A stretch of DNA of 64,000 nucleotides from Parapristionchus giblindavisi. Taxonomy: Eukaryota > Nematoda > Chromadorea > Rhabditida > Diplogasteridae. The stretch lies in assembly GCA_943737045.1 (NCBI GenBank), contig CALSFV010000203.1, positions 2,159,501 to 2,223,500 of the forward strand, given 5' to 3'. This document shows, one piece after another, positions 63,271 through 64,000 of this stretch (positions are counted from its first letter, which is position 1; every line of letters starts with the position of its first letter). Made by a program: the position numbers and the translations under genes. A model generated the notes under the pieces. It made no database searches. It saw nothing but the letters and a program-made list of their open reading frames with translations, and was not told the origin of the DNA.

Positions 63271-63907
63271 CACTCAGAAAAAAAGGTGTAAAATAGAACA
63301 CATTTTCATGTTCATTCCGTCAAACTCTAATACGCGATGTGTAACTATTAACAGCCTAAAAAGTGTACTTTTCAACACATGAAAAGGTGTAAAAATGAAC
63401 ACCTCGAGGTGTAAAAACTACACCTTTTTGAATGGCGCGGTCACCCCTTTTCATTCATTAGCTCTGCACATATCTTTAGACTCCAACCACTTTGTCAATG
63501 TTACCACTGACTGTCAAAAATTTGTGAGTGTCAACACATTTGCGTCTCACAATCATATCTTTCAATTGTAATAAGAATAGACTTCACAATCGCTTGATGA
63601 CATGCGCATTGCATGAATGCAAGTGTATACAAATAGGCGCGGCGAACACCAGAAGGGTTTGGTGGAGGCGGTATTCGGTTTAAAGGAACACCTTTCCAGG
63701 TGTACCACTGAGCACATAAAGAGGTGTAAATTAGAGACTCGAAACTTTGAACGTGAAGCTGAAACCTGTAAAACTGGACATCTTTTCATGTGTTCAAAAG
63801 AGCACTTTAAAAGGTGTAAATTAGGACACCCCTACGTCTTCATAAAAACACTCCGAGGTGTTCTACAAAATTACACCTGTTCATTTTTACACCTTTTTTT
63901 CTGAGTG
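63271..63907. mobile_element. CACTA-like non-autonomous element (637 bp)
   Basis: CACTCAGAAAAAAAGGTGTA at the left and its inverse ending CTGAGTG at the right; TSD TT. The empty site (a run of seven T) is at 41884-41890. The interior has more than ten AGGTGTAAA/ACACCT motifs in both orientations. It is the same end type as 32084-32194. Confidence 0.9.
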
Positions 63908-64000
63908 TTTTTTTACATTTAAACAATGTTATTTGCTGATATAAAATAAATTGGAAGATTTCGGGAACCATCGTTCCCATATTTTCCAGGCAACCATGAA

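Larger units (their letters stand above)
57325..64000. repeat. Long foldback repeat, copy 2 (incomplete)
   Basis: It begins inside the palindrome-centre sequence (57325-57500, inverted again at 57775-57925). From 57956 it repeats window 1-1628 and then 39414-41950 without the giant element. Relative to copy 1 it has gained the elements at 61592-62833 and 63271-63907. It runs off the window just before the polymerase fragment. Confidence 0.9.

Overview
This is eukaryotic DNA, most likely from a nematode. Introns are 45-50 bp with TTTTCAG-type acceptors. TACTGTA/TACCGTA motifs are dense. The replication-type H3 and H2B remnants and the histone 3' stem-loop (CTTT loop) fit a nematode. A short TTAGGC-like tract (GGCTTAGGATTAGGATTAG, + strand near 45840) also fits. 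I cannot name the species.

Layout. (1) Positions 1-1628 and 39414-47060 are one copy of a long, foldback-rich repeat; a second copy occupies about 57330-64000 and runs off the window. The first copy contains a 2.57-kb-arm palindrome (40378-42945 / 43348-45916) and fragments of a Polinton/Maverick-type protease and DNA polymerase B. (2) The first copy is split at CA by a 37.8-kb CACTA/EnSpm-like transposon (1629-39413; TIR CACTGAGCC..., 2-bp TSD). The uninterrupted site survives in the second copy near 59555. (3) A second element of 15.8 kb (20655-36501; TIR CACACAGAG..., TSD TA) is nested inside it, within an exon of the outer element's second gene. (4) Positions 47131-49334 hold a tail-less H3 and a frameshifted H2B. 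(5) Positions 50620-54780 hold an aldo-keto reductase gene on the minus strand. (6) About 54.8-57.3 kb is mostly anonymous DNA.

Both giant elements have the same plan. A C2H2 zinc-finger exon lies about 0.3 kb from the left TIR, followed by a very long intron and then a tnp2-like transposase. A second multi-exon gene ends about 0.4 kb from the right TIR. I could chain exons with consistent phase through all four genes (837, 816, 585 and 523 codons). The outer transposase is interrupted by a 461-bp MITE of its own family, and the outer partner gene by the inner element. The inner pair is uninterrupted.

The introns and spacers carry antisense, intron-containing host-gene segments: acyl-CoA dehydrogenase, cadherin repeats and importin-beta. 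There is also a phase-consistent FMR1/FXR-like gene with two KH domains and an RGG box. A non-LTR retrotransposon with both ORFs open lies in the outer intron; its ORF1 ends in a canonical U UUA AAC slippery heptamer directly before the stop, in register with ORF2. Several MITE families with clean TSDs fill the rest.
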